NCBI RefSeq assembly: GCF_965363235.1
Contig: NC_134842.1
Span: 4,739,112 to 4,803,111 of the forward strand
DNA: 64,000 bases
DNA from: Mytilus galloprovincialis
Taxonomy: Eukaryota > Mollusca > Bivalvia > Mytilida > Mytilidae
Reading direction: 5' to 3'
Part shown: positions 1 to 13,189 of the stretch, piece after piece
How positions within the stretch are numbered: position 1 is the stretch's first letter
How the letters are laid out: each line of letters begins with the position of its first letter
Made by a program: the position numbers and the translations under genes
Notes under the pieces: generated by a model
Databases searched by the model: none
What the model was told of the DNA's origin: nothing
What the model saw: only the letters and a program-made list of their open reading frames with translations

Positions 1-3000
1 AGTTGATTATTGAATGATTAAACCATTGATAGTTGATTATTATATGATAAAAGCATTGATAGTTGATTATTATATGATTTAACCATTGATAGTTGATTAT
101 TATATGATAAAAGCATTGATAGTCGATTATTATATGATAAAAACATTAATAGTTGATTATTATATGATAAAAGCATTGATAGTCGATTATTATATGATTA
201 AACCATTGATAGTTGATTATTATATGATTAAACCATTGATAGTTGATTATTATATGATAAAAGCATTGATAGTTGATTATTATATGATTAAACCATTGAT
301 AGTTGATTATTATATGATAAAAGCATTGATAGTCGATTATTATATGATAAAAGCATTGCTAGTTGATTATTATATGATTAAACCATTGATAGTTGATTAT
401 TGTATAAGAAAACCATTTACAGTTGATACTTATATGAAAAAAAACATTGACAGTTGATTATTGAATGATTAAACCATTGATAGTCGATTATTAAATGATA
501 AAAGCATTAATAGTCGATTATTGTATGATAAAAACATTGATAGTTGATTATTATATGATAAAAGCATTGATAGTCGATTATTATATGATAAAAACATTGA
601 CAGTTGATTTTTGAATGATTAAACCATTGATAGTTGATTATTATATGATAAAATCATTAATAGTTGATTATTATATGATAAAATCATTGATAGTTGATTA
701 TTATATGATTCAACCATTGATAGTTGATTATTGAATGATTAAACCATTGATAGTTGATTATTATATGATTGAACCATTGATAGTTGATTATTGAATGATT
801 AAACCATTGATAGTTGATTATTATATGATAAAACCATTGATAGTTGATTATTGTATAAGAAAACCATTTACAGTTGATACTTATATGAAAAAAAACATTG
901 ACAGTTGATTATTGAATGATTAAACCATTGATAGTTGATTATTGTATGATAAAACCATTGATAATGATTATTATATGATTAAACCATTGATAGTTGATTA
1001 TTATATGATAAAATCATTGATAGTCGATTATTATATGATAAAACCATTGATTGTCGATTATTATATGATAAAACCATTGATAGTTGATTATTATATGATT
1101 AAACCATTGATAGTTGATTATTGTATAAGAAAACCATTTACAGTTGATACTTATATGAAAAAACCATTGATAGTTGATTATTATATGATTTAACCATTGA
1201 TAGTTGATTATTATATGATAAAAGCATTGATAGTCGATTATTATATGATAAAAACATTAATAGTTGATTATTATATGATAAAAGCATTGATAGTCGATTA
1301 TTATATGATTAAACCATTGATAGTTGATTATTATATGATTAAACCATTGATAGTTGATTATTATATGATAAAAGCATTGATAGTTGATTATTATATGATT
1401 AAACCATTGATAGTTGATTATTATATGATAAAAGCATTGATAGTCGATTATTATATGATAAAAGCATTGCTAGTTGATTATTATATGATTAAACCATTGA
1501 TAGTTGATTATTGTATAAGAAAACCATTTACAGTTGATACTTATATGAAAAAAAACATTGACAGTTGATTATTGAATGATTAAACCATTGATAGTCGATT
1601 ATTATATGATAAAAGCATTGATATTTGATTATTGTATGATTAAACCATTGATAGTTGATTATTATATGATAAAATCATTAATAGTTGATTATTATATGAT
1701 AAAATCATTGATAGTTGATTATTATATGATTCAACCATTGATAGTTGATTATTGAATGATTAAACCATTGATAGTTGATTATTATATGATTGAACCATTG
1801 ATAGTTGATTATTGAATGATTAAACCATTGATAGTTGATTATTATATGATAAAACCATTGATAGTTGATTATTGTATAAGAAAACCATTTACAGTTGATA
1901 CTTATATGAAAAAAAACATTGACAGTTGATTATTGAATGATTAAACCATTGATAGTTGATTATTATATGATAAAAGCATTGATAGTTGATTATTATATGA
2001 TTTAACCATTGATAGTCGATTATTATATGATAAAATCATTGATAGTTGATTATTATATGATTAAACCATTGATAGTTGATTATTGAATGATTTCATTGAT
2101 AGTTAATTATTATATGATAAAATCATTAATAGTTGATTATTATATGATAAAATCATTGATAGTTGATTATTATATGATTGAACCATTGATAGTTGATTAT
2201 TATATGATTAAACCATTGATATTTGATTATTGAATGATTAAACCATTGATAGTTGTTTATTATATGATAAAATCATTGATAGTTCATTATTATATGATAA
2301 AATCATTGACAGTTGATTATTATATGATTGAACCATTGATAGTTGATTATTATATGATTAAACCATTGACAGTTGATTATTGAATGATTAAACCATTGAT
2401 AGTTGATTATTGAATGATTAAACCATTGATAGTTGTTTATTATATGATGAAATCATTGATAGTTCATTATTATATGATAAAATCATTGATAGTTGATTAT
2501 TATATGATTGAACCATTGATAGTTGATTATTATATGATTAAACCATTGACAATTGATTATTGAATGATAAAATCATTGATAGTTGATTATTATATGATTG
2601 AACCATTGATAGTTGATTATTATATGATAAAACCATTGATAGTTGATTACTATATGATAAAACAATTGATAGTCGATTATTATATGATAAAACCATTGAT
2701 AGTTGATGATTATATGATAAAACCATTGATAGTCGATTATTATATGATTAAACCATTGATAGTTGATTATTATATGATAAAACCATTGATAGTTGATTAT
2801 TATATGATGAAATCATTGATAGTTGATGATTATATGATAAAACCATTGATAGTTGATTATTATATGATAAAAGCATTAATAGTTGATGATTATATGATAA
2901 AACCATTGATAGTTGATTATTATATGATAAAAGCATTGATAGTCGATTATTATATGATTAAACCATTGACAGTTGATTATTATATGATTAAACCATTGAT

Positions 3001-3480
3001 AGTTGATTATTGTATGATAAAACCATTGATAGTCGATTATTATATGATAAAAGCATTGATAGTTGATTATTATATAATAAAAGCATTGATAGTTGATTAT
3101 TATATGATTAAACCATTGATAGTTGATTATTATATGATTAAACCATTGATAGTTGATTATTATATGATAAAAGCATTGATAGTCGATTATTATATGATAA
3201 AAGCATTAATAGTTCATTATTATATGATAAAATCATTGATAGTTGATTATTATATGATTAAACCATTGATAGTTGATTATTGTATAATAAAACCATTTAC
3301 AGTTGATAATTATATGAAAAAAAACATTGACAGTTGATTATTGAATGATTAAACCATTGATAGTTGATTATTATATGATAAAAGCATTGATAGTCGATTA
3401 TTATATGATAAAAGCATTGATAGTTGATTATTATATGATTAAACCATTGATAGTTGATTATTGTATGATAAAAACATTGA
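1..3480. repeat. 30-bp minisatellite with higher-order blocks
   Basis: About 115 head-to-tail copies of a 30-bp unit (core AGTTGATTATTATATGATAA plus ten bases ending in CATTGAT). Because 30 is a multiple of three, long frames stay open on both strands and read a ten-residue unit (VDYYMIKPLI). That is a consequence of the repeat and not evidence of a protein. A variant block with TGTATAAGAAAACCATTTAC marks several sub-array ends (near 400, 850, 1120, 1500, 1870, 3280). The array ends shortly before the splice acceptor at 3714, so it probably lies in an intron of the downstream nSTAND3 gene. Confidence 0.95.
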
Positions 3481-3655
3481 TAGTTGACTATTAAAGGATA
3501 TAAGCTGCCATTTGATAGTTGAGTATTGTATGATAAAAACATTGATAGTTGACTATTAAAGGATATAAGCTGCCATTTGATAGTTGAGTATTGTATGATA
3601 AAAACATTGATAGTTGACTATTAAAGGATATAAGCTGCCATTTGATAGTTGATAA
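3481..3655. repeat. 65-bp tandem repeat at the end of the minisatellite
   Basis: Two and a half copies of a roughly 65-bp unit containing GACTATTAAAGGATATAAGC. It appears to be a fused derivative of two 30-bp units plus an inserted segment, marking the edge where the array gives way to unique intron sequence. Confidence 0.8.
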
Positions 3656-3714
3656 TTTTATAATTTAAACTGATTTTTATTTAAATTAAAATTATCTGTT
3701 TTAATATATTTTAG

Positions 3715-6700
3715 AAGATACAAAAGCCCTCATAGAAGCAGATGTAAGGGAGGATACATTTGTTTATACTAAGGCAGTGAAAGATGCCTTATCAATGCTA
3801 AAAGAGAATGGAGTATTGGTAATAACAGGACATGCAGGCACTGGAAAAAGTCGGATTGGTCGCCATATCTTACACATGATTTGTACTGATGATACATCTT
3901 ATAAATATATAAAGCTAAATACCCTTGAAGAATGGGAAGATATGAGCAATAGAGACGAAAATGTTGCTGTGTTAATTGACGACATTTTCGGTGAAACAAA
4001 CTGTATTTATTACAGAAAAAACGCAATACCAATTCTAGACAAAGTTCATTCCTATGTATGTAAAGGTAACATTAAAGTCATAATAACAATCAGAGATACA
4101 GTCAAACGTCAATGTCAAGAAGTTTTTGACAGTCATAGATTATTTCAATTTGACTTTATTGATCTTAGTTCAGACAAGTATGTACTAAGCCAGGAGGAGA
4201 AACTTACTATTCTCACAAAGTACATGCAAATAGCTCGCCAATCAGACCTTACTGACAATAAAGAGTTTTTGGATTCTAAGGATGTTACAATTTTAGATAC
4301 GATAGAAGTTTGGAAAATAATACAAGAGAACCCCGTCAAAGGGTTTCCTCTTGTGGTGTATCAGTTTGTCCATAATGACAAATATTTTAAGCTTGGATGC
4401 AAATTTTTTGACAGTCCAACCAAAGCCATGTTAGAAGAAATGAATGAAATAAGAAGTAAAGGTAAGGAACATATGAATTTTATGATACAGTATGCAGTTA
4501 TGGTCTACACAGCAATAAATGAAAACTATATTGATCCTGATGATGAAAAAAGTGTTACAGAGGTCATAAAGATTATTGAGGCAATCTATGGAAAGGCAAT
4601 AGAACCGAGAGAATGCGACTTATCAGACGCAGTTAAGTATCTTAGAGGAAGTTATCTAATAAATGTTCCAAACCAATGTTCTTACAAATTTCACCATCCA
4701 ACACTTCAGGAGACTGTCATCTTGTCGTTTGCTAAGATTAAAGAACAAAACATAGACAAGATAATACATTTGATAAGCTGGTCATTTTTCCTGAAGATGG
4801 TTAAACCAAAATTATATCACGAAAAAGAGGGAGAGGTAGTATTAAAAATTCCAACTAACAGTTACAAACGTTTGGCGTATAGATTGGTGGATACCTACAG
4901 GGCTAGTTCTAAGAGAAATAGACTATCATTTTCTAATATGAGTGACACTGAAATGTTCCAACAAGATTATTGTTGCCTGCTACATTGGTTATTGGAAGCT
5001 TTAGAAAATGAAGATAAAAAAGATGACAAAGATACATATGCTGATAATATGATTCAATCTGGTGAAACAGATTGGTTCTATAAGATTCAGAGTAATTGTG
5101 TACCAATTAGACACAAAGCATTTTTCCTTGCTAACTTACTTAATATACTATCAGAATCGGAGAGGCAGTTTGATATATATCACTTTGTATTGGGAAAATT
5201 TAACGAGACTTTCAAAACCAGTAACGACTATATGACCATTGGTTACATGGAAGCTGCATTGATCAAATCGTTTTATAAGATCTGTTCCACTAAAGGTATA
5301 AGATGTGTTAAAGCCACATTGGACGTAATAGAAGAACACAACATACCTGTTTTACTTGATCAAAGTATCAATATAACCCAAGCAGAGATGCTACTTCTAA
5401 GGGATGTAGATCGTAAACCAGCATGTGCTTTTCTTGAATTATCCATATGGAAAGCATATAAAGAATTTAACATTCCTGTGTTGGAGTTCCTACTTTCAAA
5501 ATACATTGAAAGTCCTTTTGATTTCAATCTATTTATGAAGAAGTTTTATAGGGAGGAATGGATGTTTATGCCATTCTATTCCACAACAAAGTTCGATTGG
5601 CATATATCTGAAAAGTCATTTAAATGGATGATAGAAAGATGTCCAGGCCAGAAATTTATTGATACTGATTATTTAATTATACAAAATGCGTGCCGATATC
5701 AGATGTTTTATATGGTGGAATATCTTGCACCGAGTTATAAAACTCTTGACGTTTATTCCTGTTTGAAAGCATTTGTAGATGGGTGTAAGTTGAGCTATCC
5801 AAATTGTAATTGTCCATGTAAGCAAGAAATATTCAATTTTCTTCTAAATAAAATTGATATATCTTCACAAGAATCTATTCCTTTTCTTAGGTCAGTCATA
5901 CAGGAACATTATGTTCCTGATTATTTATGTGATGTTTTTCTTCTAGTCTGCTTAAATAATGCAGATATATTAACCTTGGCTTGCAATAACGGACATTTCT
6001 ATCTTGTAAATCTTATAATTGAAAGCAGCCACATTGAACATTTAGACATTCAGTCAGCCCTAATGGCAGCATGTAAGAAACCTGGGAGAAACATAGATTA
6101 CCTTGAGAAAGAAGATTTTGATATTGGACAGTTAAAAATCGTAAAATACATTGTTGACAAAAATAGATTAGAACAGTTCGATTTAAAAGCGGCATGTCGA
6201 CAGGCATGTTCTTCCGGAAGTATCAAAATTATAGAATGGCTTGTTCAGAACATTGATACAACTAGACTGGACGTGTATTGCATTATAAAGTCAGCCTTGG
6301 TTTTTAAAAGATTAGATATTTTAGAATATATAATTAGGAATGATGAAAACTGTTTAAAAAGAGGGGAAGTTTTAAATTCTATTTTTGAACACTATACTGC
6401 TGAATGTTCAACTGCAATATTGGAATTAGTTAGCTCTATCTGGTGTAGTACAATGAATAAGGAAGTTTTACACATGAATGAAATAGTTAATACAGCATAT
6501 GATAAAAAATGCTTCGAGTTATTGATGTGGATTCATGATAACTGTCATCCACATGTATCTATTGATTCAAAGAAAGTATTAATGTTAGCGTGTGAAGATA
6601 ACAGGATTGATGTAGCTAAGTGGGTACTTCAGACTTTTGAACAAACATCATTGAAAATTGATAGAGGTGAACTTTTCATGATAGCATGTACAAAATGTGA

Positions 6701-8060
6701 TTTTCGAACTGATATTATACAGGAACATTGGATAGATATGATAAATTGGATTCTTGCTAGTTTTGAAATAAAAGGTTTGAACATAATATCAGGTGTGTTA
6801 AAATTAATACGTACATGTGTTGATATAAACATTGACATATCTTATTTAGTTGTTTCTATACTCAAAAAATACTTGACTTACTTAAACACAAAAGATGTCG
6901 AAGAAATGATAGACATAATTCTTGAAAAGAGATGTTATGTGCTGATGAATTGGTTCCTTGAAAATAAAGGCTATTCATATGATTTACAGACAATTCTAAA
7001 CAAAACATGTCAGGATGCAGAGATTGATACATTAACGGTGCTAAGTAAATATTTCGATGCTTTGGACATGAACCAAGCAATGACCAATGCATGCATTCCA
7101 GCGGCTTATAGATATAATCCTGCCACATATGATGATACAGATTATAACGATGATCGAAGAGTTGCTTGTTTGAATATGTTATTAAAAAAAATTGATACAA
7201 TTAAACAAAACTCCATTGCTATACAAATTGTCAGTAAAATTTGTGAGATGATAATAGTCAGTCACAATGTTATGACATGGATTCTTCTTAATCTTCCTCT
7301 CGATCAAATTCTAATGAATAAAGTTTTAATCGCTTGTTGTCAACAAGGTAAAATCCATCATGTGAAGTATATAGTTCATGCAGAACCTTATGAAAAGCTT
7401 GGCATAAAAGAAGCATTTGTTGAGGCATGTCGGGCAGCTCCAGTTTTTGTATGTAATCATTATAATTCAGGTGCCTTTGTAGAGAATTACGTTAAAATGA
7501 AATATAATGAACCAAACTATCAAATGATTGTAGATTATTTGTTCCAAATGACAAATGATAAAGATTCGTATTTATCCTTAGTTGTGAATGAATTATTAGA
7601 AAAGGAAAATTTTGAACTTATACTGTACTTTCTAGAAAAAGGATACTGTAGGGACATTAACATGACGAATCTATTTAAAGATGCATGTTTGTATGGATAT
7701 GTTAGACTAGTGCAGTGGATTTTAGAAAATGTTGAACATAAAGAACTGGATATCAAATCTGCATTTCATAAGGCTTGTGTTGGTTATAATATTTATGTTG
7801 AAAGAAAACTGAATCATGTCAAGTGTTTAGGTTTGATGTGGCACTACATACACGATAGAAACATGTTTGAAATAGATACTGTATTAAATAAAATGGCAGC
7901 GCTGCAAACAGAAACGTCTGTTTCAGGTCATGAAAACGTTTCATATTTATGTTCAGATGATGGCCTGACAACCTGGTTACTTACCATTAAGAAAATGAAA
8001 CAGAAACTATGTCGATCAGACAAAGCAATACTACAAAGTGACGAAATTGGAAATCAGTAA
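3715..8060 (+). CDS. nSTAND3-type P-loop NTPase with ankyrin-like repeats, long 3' exon
   Basis: A single exon of about 1447 codons. I start it at the acceptor TATTTTAG ending at 3714 and not at an internal codon: the frame is open upstream of the GTG at 3777 and reads ALIEADVREDTFVYTKAV, a natural lead-in to the NTPase domain. The first two bases complete a split codon, so 5' exons lie upstream, beyond the minisatellite. Numbering from 3777: Walker A GHAGTGKS at residues 18-25, Walker B VAVLIDDI at 63-70, and a following strand with Arg (IITIRD) near 102-107. This is the pattern of novel STAND NTPases (nSTAND3), common in large molluscan families. After a helical region, residues about 650-1400 hold degenerate ankyrin-like units (AACRQACSSGSIKIIEWLV, DIKSAFHKACVGYN). 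STAND proteins act as nucleotide-switched sensors, often in innate immunity; the ligand and role here are unknown. No frameshift or stop interrupts it. Confidence 0.85.
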
Positions 8061-8132
8061 AGTCAACAAGTTAATGATTGGCAATTGAGTTTAGAAAACT
8101 TGCGGGACACTAATGACTTCAATTGGATACGT

Positions 8133-8138
8133 AATAAA
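8133..8138 (+). promoter_or_regulatory. Candidate polyadenylation signal of the nSTAND3 gene
   Basis: AATAAA lies 73 bases after the TAA stop. It is the first canonical hexamer downstream, consistent with a short 3' UTR. The AT-rich context means chance occurrence is possible. Confidence 0.45.
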
Positions 8139-8199
8139 CATTGTATTGTATATTTCACGTTTAATCTTATATTCGTAATAATCCTTGCACTGTATTAAT

Positions 8200-8945
8200 T
8201 ATATTTAAACTTTGATCAGTAACAACCATTGTATAGTTAATAGCATCCATTCTCAATTTTATTAATAGCATGTTCAAAACTTGGTCTAGTTATAACCCTT
8301 GTATTGTAATAGCATGTTCAAATTTGGATTAGAAATAATCAAGATTTTGTGAAAAGCATGGTTAAACTTGGTCTTGTAATAATTATTGTATTGTACAAAG
8401 CATGTTCAAACGTGGATCAGCAATAATCATTATTTTGTGAATAGCATGTTCAAACTTAGATCAGAAATAACCATTGTGTCGTAAATAGCATGTTCAAATT
8501 CGGATCATAAATAACCATTGTGTTGTAAACATCACGTTCAAATTTGGATCATAAAGAACCATTGACTTGTAAATAGCATGTTCAAATTTGGATTAGATAT
8601 AACCATAGTATTGTAAAGAGCGTGTTCAAATGTGGCTAGAAATAAACATTGTATTGTAAAGAGCATGTTGAAACTTAGATCAGAAATAACCATTGTATCA
8701 TAAATATCATGTTCAAATTAGGATCAGAAATAACCATAGTGCTATAAATATCAAGTTCAAGTTTGGATCAGAAATAACCATTGTATTGATAATATTATAT
8801 TTAAATTTGGATCTGCAATAACCATTGTATTGTAAATAGCATGTTCAAAGTTGGATCAGTTATAATTAGTGTATTGTAAATATGATTTTCAGACTAAGAT
8901 CAGAAATGATCATTGTTTTGTAAAAAGCATGTTGAAAATTGGATA
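8200..8945. repeat. Degenerate 44-bp tandem repeat
   Basis: About 17 diverged copies of a 44-bp unit containing AACCATTGTATTGTAAATAG followed by CATGTTCAAA and a TTGGATCAG block. Divergence between copies is much higher than in the array at 1-3480, so it is older. It directly follows the nSTAND3 gene. Confidence 0.8.
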
Positions 8946-9147
8946 AAAAAACTATTTTCCAGTGTATTATTGAGTTTATGTGTTCTTTTGTTAATTGTCA
9001 ACTGACGTTTTATAATAAATAAACATTATAAAATATGTATGGAAAACGTCAATCAGACAGTAAACAAAACAACAAAAATAGGCAAAAAAGTTCAACATGC
9101 AATCGTCCACATACGTCCAATACAATATGTCAAGCTTCAAAATCATT

Positions 9148-10043
9148 ATGGGCCTGTTCCAGACCATATGAGTATTTGGACCATACGCGTATGTTCATGG
9201 CCATATAGGTATATACTCATATGGTCCGACCATACGCGTATGGTCGGGGTAATTAACACTCTGTTTCAAGCTACTTTGAATGCTTCTAAACTTTTCATAT
9301 GGTATGACCGTTCCTTAAAAATACGCTATCATATAGGTTATTTTATTATCATATCATAATAAAGAGATTAACTGAATAAAAATAAGAAGTTTCACATAGT
9401 TAGTTTTACTACTTAGTTAAAACTATAATAAAACATTCTAAACTGATGTGCATTACCGATTTCTTATTAAGAGTGAATAGCAATATGTCGACTCGAAAAG
9501 ATAACTTCCAAAAATTGCTCAATAAACTGTTACACAAGAAGTCTAGTCATATCACGATATTTGAAATCTAGAGCTTCATTAACACCGTAGAGACATCGGA
9601 ATAACCCAAAACTTCGGCATCACTGCATGCAGCTGCAAAGAAGGCTATCTTTTCACATGCAAACAAAACGTGTAACTGATAAGGATCATGCACAGCCATG
9701 ATGTTCATTTTCGAAAAAAGTTATGTTACCGCGCGTGTCACGGGAAGTAAATGTCACAATGAGCCTACATGCAAGACTGTAATAGGCGATGAAAATTAAC
9801 TTTAGCATCAATATTTAATTTTAACGTAGCCTTTGAATTAAGACATTGTCATGTTACCATCATTGATTTTTTAGATAAAGTTTATTGTATTATTGAAACG
9901 GTGTAATGCATATTTGAAAAAAATACCTATATGGTCAAAATACTTATATGATCCGGGCCGTTAATAACCATACGAGTATATACTCATATGGTCTGACCAT
10001 ACGCGTATATTTCAAATACTCATATGGTCCGGAACAGGCCTAT
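9148..10043. mobile_element. Non-autonomous DNA transposon with complex inverted ends
   Basis: The left end GGCCTGTTCCAGACCATATG and the right end CATATGGTCCGGAACAGGCC are inverted copies. Inside both ends are several short palindromic copies of ACTCATATGGTC and GACCATACGCGTATGGTC. The interior (about 9260-9920) has no transposase; the small open frame at 9039-9359 runs across the left border and is not credible. The target-site duplication is unclear, possibly TAT. Confidence 0.75.
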
Positions 10044-10330
10044 AAAGTGTTTGTTTCTATTGAGAAATTGTTTTATCTATCATATGTCTGATGTTTTATC
10101 ATATGGAAAAAAGTAAGCTGGACATCTCATCGTGTTAAATCTTGGATCTGTAAAACCATTTTATCATAGTGTAAATTTTTATTTTTAAACTCGGACTAGT
10201 TTACAATCACTTGGATAATAGGAATTCATTACAATGTATATTATAAATACCATGTTAAAACTTGGATTCTTATATGACGTCCTTAAAACGCTTTGTAAAC
10301 AATTGCGTGTTCTGATTAGCACAAAATATG
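10044..10330. other. No recognisable feature
   Basis: AT-rich sequence between two repeats. I see no gene or repeat here. Confidence 0.5.
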
Positions 10331-10334
10331 TTTG

Positions 10335-11390
10335 ACACATGCGCAAAAACTTACTATTTTTGTCGAGCCTGCAACTTTTGTTGCTGAAAGCCCGACATAG
10401 GGATAGTGATCCGGCGGCAGCGGCGGCGGCGTTAGCTAACTACTTTAAAGCTTTATATTTTAGAAGGTAGAAGACCCGGATGCTTCATACTTTGTATATA
10501 GAGGCCTTATGTTACGAAGTTTCCGTCCGTCACATGTCCAATGTCCTTGACCTCATTTTCATGGTTCAGTGATTGATTGAAAAAAAAGTTAAGATTTTTT
10601 GTAATGTTAAATTATATCTTATTATAAGTAATTGGATAACTATATTTGGTATGTGCGTACCTTGCAAGGTCCTCATGCCCGTCAGACAGTTTTCACTTGA
10701 CCTCGACCTCATTTCATGGATCAGTGAACAAGGTTAAGTTTTGGTGGTCAAGTCCATATCTGAGATACTATAAGCAGTTGGTCAAGTATATTCGGTGTAT
10801 TGAAGGCCTGTAAGGTGTACATGTCCAACTGGCATGTGTCATCTGACCTTGACCTCATTTTCATGGTTCAGTGGTTATAGTTATATTTGTGTGTTTTGGT
10901 CTGTTTTTCTCTTACTTTATGCAATAGGTCTGCTATAATTGTTGTATGGAATGATTAGAAGGTCAGCATGTTTAGCGGGCAGATGTCATCTGACCTTGAC
11001 CTCATTTTCATGGTTCAGTGGTCAAAGTAAAGCTTTTCAGATTTGGTGTTTTTCTCTTATACTATATGCCATAAATCAACTATATTTGGTGTATGGACAT
11101 ATTTAATGATCTATATGTCAGTAGCGCAGGTTTTATTTGACCATTACCTTGACCTCATTTTCAAAGTTCATTGCTCAGTGTTGACTCTTTGTGTTTTGGT
11201 TTGTTTTTCTTAAACTATAAGCAATAGGTCAACTGTATTTGTTGTATGGAAGAATTGTTAGCTGTTCATGTCTGCCTGCCATGGTCCATCTGACCTTGAC
11301 CTCATTTTCATGCTTCATTGGTATATGTTTAGTTATCTTGGTTCATGTTAAGTTTATGTGACAGTTTTAATAAAGTTTTATATTTAGGAC
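10335..11390 (+). repeat. Interspersed repeat with tandem TGACCTTGACCTCA units, copy 1
   Basis: The element begins with a short hairpin (TTTGTCGAGCCTGC then GAAAGCCCGAC) followed by CATAGGGATAGTGATCCGGC and a GGC trinucleotide run. Then come about six diverged units of roughly 145 bp, each containing TTGACCTCATTTTCATGG (near 10549, 10700, 10850, 10990, 11145, 11290). An inverted second copy lies at 13190-14745. No coding capacity is visible. Confidence 0.8.
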
Positions 11391-12150
11391 TATCAACATA
11401 ATATCAATGATTAATAAAGAAGGCGAGACATTTCAGTGTGTTGATCTTGTTTAAAATTCACGTTATTTTCAATATTTTCTAATAAAGTATAATACTAATG
11501 GTCAAATAATACTTCAACTGCTTACATGTACATAGAATTGTATTATAAATTGTTATCAAAACTTCAAATACTAAGCCTGTAATTAGTTTCAAAAACTTTT
11601 TGAATATGAAAATTTCATGTACATAATTTACGGGGAGGAAGCGGGAATAGCTAAACATTCCTACTGTATTTTCGTACGTTTCGTTCAAATTTCAAAATGC
11701 AAAGCCTATTACACTGCAATTTTCGCAATACAAAATAAATATCTGAATGTACAGTTATGCTTATATTGTAAATATTGGATTAGTTATAAACAATAATCTT
11801 TTTTTATAATTTTTCAAACTTGTATAATTGCATGTTGTAATAATTACAGCATTGAAAAAACGACGTAGTAGAATATTGGATCAGCTAAAATTAGCTATAG
11901 TATTGTGGACATTATTTAACATTATTTTCATACTTGTATAAGTAATATCTATTGTATTATGAATATCATTTTAAAAAATGAATCAGTAAAACTCAACCTT
12001 TTGTTCAAACAATCATGGTACTGAGTTTGTTTTTATCTAATTATTGAATAATGTATTTAATTTGTGGGCTATGTGTCAATTGGAAAGTGATCCAACCATG
12101 TTTATCTTAAAAAAGTTTATTTTCTGTAATTAATATACATGTTTGATAAT
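11391..12150. other. AT-rich sequence without recognisable feature
   Basis: No coding, repeat or RNA signal that I can support. The 69-codon minus frame at 11479-11688 has no family resemblance. Confidence 0.5.
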
Positions 12151-12154
12151 AAAC

Positions 12155-12305
12155 TCATCATAGATACCAGGACTAAATTTAGTATATACGCCAGACGTGC
12201 GTTTCGTTTGCAAAAGACTCATCAGTGACGCTCGAATCCAAAAAAGTTTAAAATGCCAAATAAGGTCCGAAGTTGAAGAGCATTGAGAACCAAAAAATTT
12301 TTTTT
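12155..12305 (+). repeat. Short dispersed mussel repeat (CGCCAGACGTGCGTTTCGT type)
   Basis: Contains CGCCAGACGTGCGTTTCG, GACTCATCAGTGACGCTCGA and GAAGTTGAAGAGCATTGAG, a combination I recognise as a common interspersed repeat of mussel genomes. A related opposite-orientation fragment lies at 19440-19515 (AAATGCGCATCTGGTGCAAG). The family name is not certain. Confidence 0.6.
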
Positions 12306-13085
12306 TTTGCCAAATACAGCTAAGGTAATCTATGCCTGAGGTAGAAAAGCCTTTCTATTTAAAAATAATCTAAAATTGCAATATCTATCATTTCTATCAA
12401 ATGGAAAATCTTCTTTTACAGAAAAATTCAAAATATGTAGTACATGGCTATTGAAAAATATAATCCATATTATCCATATTAAGGGTGCTGGCTGGTATAA
12501 ATCTTTTTTTTTTAAATATAGGATTTCGCTATTTTTTTCTATAAATAAACTTTATCCTATTCTAAATGGAAAAAAGGAAATAAAGAATATAGGGTCATTG
12601 TTCATTTAAGCTAACAATCTGACTTCAAAAGAAGCATGATTTTGTGTTAAGGTATTTTTCTGAACTCACTTTTTTTGTTTGATTATAGGTTTATGCTGAA
12701 TTGAAACATATATTTAGACTTTAAAAAAAAATCTTGCATCTTTAGGGGATATCAATCCTAGAAAGTGGAAGGATATCATGTTTACTGGAAGTGGTGCGAC
12801 CTAGTAAAAATAGCAAACGGAAAGTAGAAAAAAAATGTTTTGACTTCAGTATTGCGGAACTTTTTATTCTTTGTGGCATGACCCACTTTTTTTCTCTCGA
12901 TTAAATCACATTAGTACATACATGATATACACATGATTTATTTTCAAAGATCAGCTGTTTTGCATGTAAGACTATGGAGCAGTCAATTACAAAACTGCAA
13001 CCTTACCAATAACACTCGATTATGAAAGTCCTAGGATAAAATTCCCAGTAGCTTTCTCCATTATTAAAATGGATCAAAGGACAGA
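12306..13085. other. No recognisable feature
   Basis: Homopolymer-rich sequence with no supported gene. The 77-codon plus frame at 12376-12609 is low complexity. Confidence 0.5.
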
Positions 13086-13189
13086 GACTTAGAGAACTAG
13101 AAAAAACATAGTCTTCTTTTAATAACCACTGAAATAATGTTGATGGTCCCAACTGAGAGCTTTACAACAACTGATCACAACTATCACAT

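Noticed and set aside
86..3542. Several open frames of 60-257 codons reading VDYYMIKPLI or LSMVLSYNNQ repeats
   Set aside because: The 30-bp period is a multiple of three, so frames stay open on both strands. No start context, splice logic or codon constraint separates them from the repeat.
1..3650. CRISPR array
   Set aside because: Units are contiguous without unique spacers and the context is an animal genome. The same applies to every other array in the window.
9039..9359. 106-codon plus frame
   Set aside because: It crosses the left border of the TIR element and includes its palindromic end; no family resemblance.
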